The notes below the pieces were generated by a model that worked only from the letters and a program-made list of their open reading frames with translations, ran no database searches and was not told the origin of the DNA. Shown here piece after piece: positions 9,391 to 12,669 of a stretch of 12,669 nucleotides of DNA. Within the stretch, counting starts at the first letter, position 1; the number at the start of each line of letters is the position of its first letter. This stretch comes from Nitriliruptorales bacterium (GTDB lineage Bacteria; Actinomycetota; Nitriliruptoria; Euzebyales; Egibacteraceae). The position numbers and the translations under genes are program-made. The DNA lies in assembly GCA_007126835.1 (NCBI GenBank), contig SLAO01000077.1:1-12669 (forward strand), read 5' to 3'.

Positions 9391-9977
9391 GCGAAACGCT
9401 CGAACGTCCCCTGGTATGGGTCGACCTCGAGATGACGGGCCTTGAACCCGAGATCAACGTCATCGTCGAGGCCGCGGTGGTCATCACCGACGGCGCGTTG
9501 GAGCAGATCATCGAGGGTCCCGACCTCGTGCTCGGCGCGTCTGACGACGAGCTCGAGTCCATGATCGAGATCGTCCGGTCGATGCACGACAAGAGCGGGC
9601 TGACGGCGGCCATCCGCTCCTCGGACGTCACCGTGTCGGACGCCGAACGGCAGATCCTCGAGTTCATCGCCGAGCACGTCCCCGAGCCTCGCACGGCCCC
9701 GCTGGCTGGCAACTCGGTCCACGCCGACCGCGCGTTCCTGCGGCGCTACATGCCGCAGGTCGAGTCGCACCTGCACTACCGCAACGTCGACGCGTCGACC
9801 ATCAAGGAGCTGTGTCGTCGCTGGCGGCCGGACGTCTTGCGCAGCGCCCCCGACAAGGCCGGTGGCCACCGTGCCCTTGCAGACATCCGCGAGTCCATCG
9901 ATGAGCTGCGTCACTACCGCGACGTGTTGTTCCTCGCCGCTCCTCCGGTGGGCGAGCAGGCCGGGTCGGCCTCCTGA
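9387..9977 (+). CDS. orn: oligoribonuclease
   Basis: A 196-residue 3'-5' exonuclease of the DEDDh family that degrades 2-5-nt RNA fragments (nanoRNA) and pGpG to mononucleotides. Catalytic residues are visible: Asp13 and Glu15 in WVDLEMTGL, Asp114 in NSVHADRAFL, His161 and Asp166 in GGHRALADIRESI. RNVDASTIKEL is another typical block. The ~15-residue C-terminal extension beyond the ~181-residue norm is Pro/Gly/Ala-rich and probably unstructured. The ATG at 9387 overlaps the ABC-F stop (ATGA) and matches the family start. The longer frame back to 9354 lies wholly inside the ABC-F gene. Last gene of the trpS operon, followed by a repeat array. Confidence 0.96.
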
Positions 9978-10037
9978 CGCTCGCCGGGACGCGGGGTCAC
10001 GCCCGTGCGCCGGCGCTCCCGACCTGCCCCGAACGTG

Positions 10038-10207
10038 GCTTGTCGCGAAGGCGCCCTGTGGGGGTGGTTGTTGCGACAAGCGGGCGCTGACGGTGGCGTG
10101 GCTTGTCGCACTGGCGCCCTGTGGGGGTGGTTATTGCGACAAGCGGGCGCTGACGGTGGCGTGGCTTGTCGCACTGGCGCCCGCTGGGGGTGGTCTTCGC
10201 GACAAGC
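10038..10207. repeat. three stem-loop repeats of 63-bp period between orn and gdh
   Basis: Each unit has a perfect 9-bp inverted pair GCTTGTCGC / GCGACAAGC around 26 bp. The pairs are 10038-10046/10073-10081, 10101-10109/10136-10144 and 10164-10172/10199-10207. Unit starts are exactly 63 bp apart. Units one and two are 59/63 identical. Unit three is truncated after its right arm. All arms are identical and the differences I see lie in the loops. Right arm of one unit can also pair with the left arm of the next (19-nt spacer), so two mutually exclusive foldings exist. The array fills most of the 307-bp gene-free gap (9978-10284) between convergent genes. I see nothing definable in the flanking 60 and 77 bp. 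Likely a REP/BIME-like element; it may terminate or protect both transcripts, but no T-run is present. Confidence 0.85.
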
Positions 10208-10284
10208 GACCGCGCCGCACACGCGCCGACCGCTGTCTGATCGCCGGCGCCCAGCAGCACTCAGTGGCAAGAAAACGAGCGCCC

Positions 10285-11538
10285 CTACAAGTATCCGCGC
10301 AACCTGGCCGCCTCCGCGACGCGGTCGACGGCCACCCCAAAGGCGGCACGGCGCAAGTCGCAGCCTGCCGAATCGGCGAAGTCGAGCAGCGTGCGGTAAC
10401 CGCGTCGCAGTCGCTTGCGCAGCTCGGCGTTGACGCGGTCGGCATCCCAGTGGAATTGCTGGATGTTCTGCGTCCACTCGAAGTACGAGACGGTCACGCC
10501 CCCGGCGTTGGCGAGCACGTCGGGGATGACCTCCACCCCGCGGTCGCGCAGGACGTGATCGGCGGCCGGGGTCACCGGGTGGTTGGCCGCCTCCACGATC
10601 ACGTCCGCACGGATGTCGTCGACGTTGGACTTGGTGATGACCCCGCCCAGCGCGGCGGGGATCAGCACGTCGACGTCGAGTGACAGGAGCTCGCCGCTGT
10701 CGAGCGGCTCCGTGCCCGGGCAGCCCGCGACGGTGCCCGCTTCCTCGACATGACGGTCGACGGCCTCCAAGTCGAGGCCGGAGCCAACGTAGATCCCGCC
10801 CCCGATGTCGGACACCGCCACCACGCGATACCCGTCCTCGACGGCGATCCGTGCAGCCCACGAGCCCACGTTGCCGAAGCCCTGCACGGCGATCGTCAAG
10901 TCGCCGCGCTCCCGCCCAGCGTCCCGGACGGCTTCGTCGAGGACCATGATCGCGCCCCGGCCGGTGGCGGCCTCACGCCCGACCGACCCGCCGAGGGCGA
11001 TCGGCTTGCCGGTGACGATCGCGGGATCGTGGCCGGCCTTCTGCCCCCAGGCATCCATCATCCAGGCCATCGTCTGGGCGTTGGTGCCCATATCGGGTGC
11101 CATGATGTCCCGGTGCGCTCCTACGATGTAGGACACCTGCGACATGTAGCGACGGGTCAGGCGCTCGAGCTCGGGGGAGGACAGCGACCGGGGGTCCACC
11201 TGCACACCGCCCTTCGCCCCGCCGAAGGGCAGGTCGACGAGGGCGGTCTTCCACGTCATCAGGCTGGCAAGTGCCCGGGTCTCGTCGAGGTCGGCCGACA
11301 GGTCGTACCGCACCCCGCCCTTGTACGGCCCCCTGGCGCCGTTGTGCTGGACCCGGTAGCCGTAGAAGACGTGCTTCTCACCGTTGTCGCGCCGCAGCGG
11401 CACCTGGACTCGCACCTCGCGGTACGTGCCCGACAGGATCTCCCGGGTGGCGTCGTCGACGTCCGCGGCGTCGGCGGCCTCGTGGAAGAAGAACGTCACC
11501 GCCTCGAACGGCGTCATCTCGTCATGCGGCTCGGCCAT
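10285..11538 (-). CDS. gdhA: glutamate dehydrogenase (Glu/Leu/Phe/Val dehydrogenase family)
   Basis: A 417-residue cytosolic enzyme that interconverts glutamate and 2-oxoglutarate plus ammonium, with NAD(P). The N-terminal catalytic domain shows HNGARGPYKGGVRY with Lys73, MTWKTAL with Lys97, and PFGGAKGG with catalytic Lys109, together with DIMAPDMGT carrying the catalytic Asp149. These match the three conserved lysines and the aspartate of the hexameric small-subunit GDHs. The cofactor domain has GFGNVG at 220-225. ANAGGVTVSYFEWTQN is a strong GDH signature over leucine or phenylalanine dehydrogenases, which are shorter and differ there. Cofactor preference cannot be settled by eye. The ATG at 11538 is chosen because GGGAGG lies six bases upstream. 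The 20-residue upstream extension to 11598 is Pro/Arg-rich and unlike the family. It lies 131 bp downstream of sdhB, on the same strand. Confidence 0.93.
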   Translation of the reverse strand: MAEPHDEMTPFEAVTFFFHEAADAADVDDATREILSGTYREVRVQVPLRRDNGEKHVFYGYRVQHNGARGPYKGGVRYDLSADLDETRALASLMTWKTALVDLPFGGAKGGVQVDPRSLSSPELERLTRRYMSQVSYIVGAHRDIMAPDMGTNAQTMAWMMDAWGQKAGHDPAIVTGKPIALGGSVGREAATGRGAIMVLDEAVRDAGRERGDLTIAVQGFGNVGSWAARIAVEDGYRVVAVSDIGGGIYVGSGLDLEAVDRHVEEAGTVAGCPGTEPLDSGELLSLDVDVLIPAALGGVITKSNVDDIRADVIVEAANHPVTPAADHVLRDRGVEVIPDVLANAGGVTVSYFEWTQNIQQFHWDADRVNAELRKRLRRGYRTLLDFADSAGCDLRRAAFGVAVDRVAEAARLRGYL

Positions 11539-11569
11539 CAGACCTCCCTGCGGTGGCGGCTTCCGCTGG

Positions 11570-11598
11570 ATCCTCGCAGGCCATGGCCGGGCTGCCAA
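11570..11598 (-). promoter_or_regulatory. candidate promoter of gdh
   Basis: On the minus strand TTGGCA (11593-11598, 5 of 6 to TTGACA) is followed after exactly 17 bp by GAGGAT (11570-11575), 31 bp before the ATG. The ten bases GCGAGGATCC around this -10 box are identical to those around the candidate HAD -10 box. The -10 itself is weak. Confidence 0.4.
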
Positions 11599-11614
11599 CG
11601 ACCCAGGCGGGTGA

Positions 11615-11631
11615 GGCCGCGGGTCGCGGCC
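11615..11631 (-). terminator. GC-rich hairpin between sdhB and gdh
   Basis: GGCCGCG and CGCGGCC pair perfectly over 7 bp around a 3-nt loop, 38 bp past the sdhB stop on the minus strand. All pairs are G-C, so it is very stable. There is no following T-run. It may end the sdh transcript or protect its 3' end before the separate gdh promoter. Confidence 0.45.
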
Positions 11632-11669
11632 CGGCCAGCGGGGGAGGGCTCAAGGGCGACGCCGGAGGG

Positions 11670-12422
11670 CTACGACGCCTTGCGCGTACTGAACTTCGCC
11701 CTGCGGTAGTCCTTGTTGAGCATCGCGATGAAGTCGATGGAGATGTCCTTGGGACACGCCACCTGGCACTCGCCGTAGTTGGTGCAGGACCCGAAGTACT
11801 CCTCCATGACCCCCACCACGCGCTCGGCGCGGTCGAAGCGCTCCGGTTGTCCTTGGGGCAGCAAGTTGAGCTGGGCGACCTTCGCCGAGGCGAACAGCTG
11901 GGCAGCGCCGTTGGGGCACGCTGCCACGCAGGCCCCGCAGCCGATGCACGCTGCCGCGTCGAACGCGCGGTCGGCTACCGGCTTGGGCACCGGAGTCAGG
12001 TTGGCCTCGGGCGCGGAGCCGGCGCTGATCGAGATGTAGCCGCCGGCGGCGATGATCTCGTCGAACGCGGACCGATCGACGATCAGGTCCTTGAGCAGCG
12101 GGAAACCCCGCGCCCGCCAGGGTTCGATGGTGATGGTGTCGCCGTCGGAGTAGTTGAACATGTGCACCTGGCAGACCGCGGTGTTCTCCATGGGTCCGTG
12201 GGCCCGGCCGTCAACCATGAGCCCGCACGTGCCGCAGATGCCCTCGCGGCAGTCGGAATCGAACGCGATCGGCTCGATCCCCTGCTCGAGCAGGCGGTCG
12301 TTGACGATGTCGAGCATCTCCAGCAGCGACGCGTGCTCGTCGATGTCGTTGGCGGGATAGGTCTCGAACCGCCCCGGCGCATCGGGGCTGGCCTGCCTCC
12401 ACACCCTGAGCGTGAGATCCAT
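11670..12422 (-). CDS. sdhB: succinate dehydrogenase/fumarate reductase iron-sulfur subunit
   Basis: A 250-residue subunit that carries electrons from the SdhA flavin to the membrane quinone site (complex II, cytoplasmic membrane face). The N-terminal ferredoxin domain binds a 2Fe-2S cluster through Cys58, Cys63 and Cys66 (CREGICGTC) and Cys84. The C-terminal domain has CIGCGACVAACP (Cys159, 162, 165, 169) for a 4Fe-4S cluster, and CTNYGECQVACP (Cys213, 219, 223), which with the others completes the 3Fe-4S site. The 18-residue gap to Cys84 and the CTNYGEC motif are typical of the group paired with a single cytochrome b subunit, seen in several actinobacteria and Bacteroidetes, not the E. coli type. 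The ATG at 12422 matches the family start and has AAAGGA ten bases upstream. The gene follows sdhA after 71 bp. The membrane subunit sdhC is not in the window and would be expected upstream of sdhA. Confidence 0.95.
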   Translation of the reverse strand: MDLTLRVWRQASPDAPGRFETYPANDIDEHASLLEMLDIVNDRLLEQGIEPIAFDSDCREGICGTCGLMVDGRAHGPMENTAVCQVHMFNYSDGDTITIEPWRARGFPLLKDLIVDRSAFDEIIAAGGYISISAGSAPEANLTPVPKPVADRAFDAAACIGCGACVAACPNGAAQLFASAKVAQLNLLPQGQPERFDRAERVVGVMEEYFGSCTNYGECQVACPKDISIDFIAMLNKDYRRAKFSTRKAS

Positions 12423-12493
12423 CGACGCGCGTCCTTTCCTAGGCCCCTGGGCCGTACCGCTGTTGGCTGCTCGAGTGCGGCCGCAACGCCGCG

Positions 12494-12669
12494 CTACTTG
12501 TAGCTGCGGGTGGCGAGCTTGACGTACTCGTACGCCAGGTCCTCGCGATGCAGCTTGGGGTCCTCGCCCACCCCGGTGAACTCCCACGCGGCGACGTAGG
12601 CGTAGTGCTCGTCGTCGCGCAGGGCCTCGCCCTCCTCGGTCTGGTACTCCTCGCGGAAGTGCCCGCCGC
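12494..12669 (-). CDS. sdhA: succinate dehydrogenase flavoprotein subunit, C-terminal end
   Basis: The last 57 codons of a gene that continues past the right edge of the window. The frame reads [19 protein letters not shown], then YVAAWEF, and ends VKLATRSYK followed by TAG (12494-12496 on the plus strand as CTA). The GGHFREE(Y/H)QT block and the (V/K)L..RSYK ending are characteristic of SdhA/FrdA of the same non-E. coli group as the SdhB here. SdhA carries covalent FAD and oxidises succinate to fumarate. The FAD-binding and active-site regions are outside the window. Its arrangement, directly upstream of sdhB on the same strand, confirms the assignment. Confidence 0.93.
   Translation of the reverse strand, partial: GGHFREEYQTEEGEALRDDEHYAYVAAWEFTGVGEDPKLHREDLAYEYVKLATRSYK

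Noticed and set aside
10038..10207. CRISPR array.
   Set aside because: The spacing is regular, but the region between arms is itself repeated, not unique spacers, and no cas gene is present.
10208..10284. T-rich stretch (TTTTC on the minus strand) just after the gdh stop as an intrinsic terminator.
   Set aside because: Only a 4-bp stem could be found before it, which is too weak to support a terminator call.
10005..10433. Open frames on both strands through the hairpin array, with 21-residue repeats (for example an 87-residue minus-strand frame at 9997-10260).
   Set aside because: The 63-bp period is a multiple of three, so any stop-free frame stays open through all units. The translations look like no protein family, both strands are open, and no ribosome site is evident. 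Best explained as non-coding repeats.
12442..12453. GGCCC-CT-GGGCC palindrome between sdhA and sdhB.
   Set aside because: The loop of two bases is too short for a good hairpin, and such short GC palindromes are expected in this base composition.

Overview
The window is about 12.7 kb of very GC-rich, densely coding bacterial DNA, with GTG starts, GC-ending codons and short intergenic gaps. It looks like an actinobacterial chromosome. Two genes point away from the best-known Streptomyces/Mycobacterium group and towards a deeper lineage (Nitriliruptoria/Rubrobacter-like is a guess). One is the malate dehydrogenase, which is the short lactate-dehydrogenase-like type. The other is a SdhB of the CTNYGEC type. 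No phage, integrase, CRISPR, rRNA or tRNA gene is visible. The content is almost entirely core metabolism and housekeeping.

Layout, left to right. (1) The C-terminal half of folD (+) is followed by mdh (+) and a small acidic hypothetical gene (+). (2) A single YeeE/YedE-type sulfur (thiosulfate) transporter (+) has a palindrome in its leader and a short repeat run at its 3' end. (3) acs, acetyl-CoA synthetase (+), ends convergently against a HAD-family phosphatase (-). (4) Divergent from the HAD gene is a tight three-gene operon, trpS - ABC-F ATPase (Uup-like) - orn, with 4-nt start/stop overlaps at both junctions. (5) A 307-bp gap between convergent orn and gdh holds three 63-bp-period stem-loop repeats. 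(6) On the minus strand lie glutamate dehydrogenase, then sdhB, then the 3' end of sdhA. Transcription there runs right to left: sdhA, sdhB, gdh.

How the genes fit together: malate dehydrogenase, succinate dehydrogenase, acetyl-CoA synthetase and glutamate dehydrogenase all feed or drain the TCA cycle (acetate in, malate/oxaloacetate, succinate/fumarate, 2-oxoglutarate/glutamate). FolD supplies one-carbon units. The trpS operon serves translation and RNA turnover: tRNA charging, ribosome-associated ABC-F ATPase, and degradation of nanoRNA.

No new enzyme system or defence island was found. The most unusual material is non-coding or repetitive: the 63-bp hairpin array and a matching half-element just ahead of acs, a 24-bp in-frame minisatellite inside the ABC-F gene, a perfect palindrome lying in the spacer of a candidate HAD promoter, and a similar promoter-like layout ahead of mdh and acs. 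All promoter, operator and hairpin statements come from reading the sequence by eye and are inferences.
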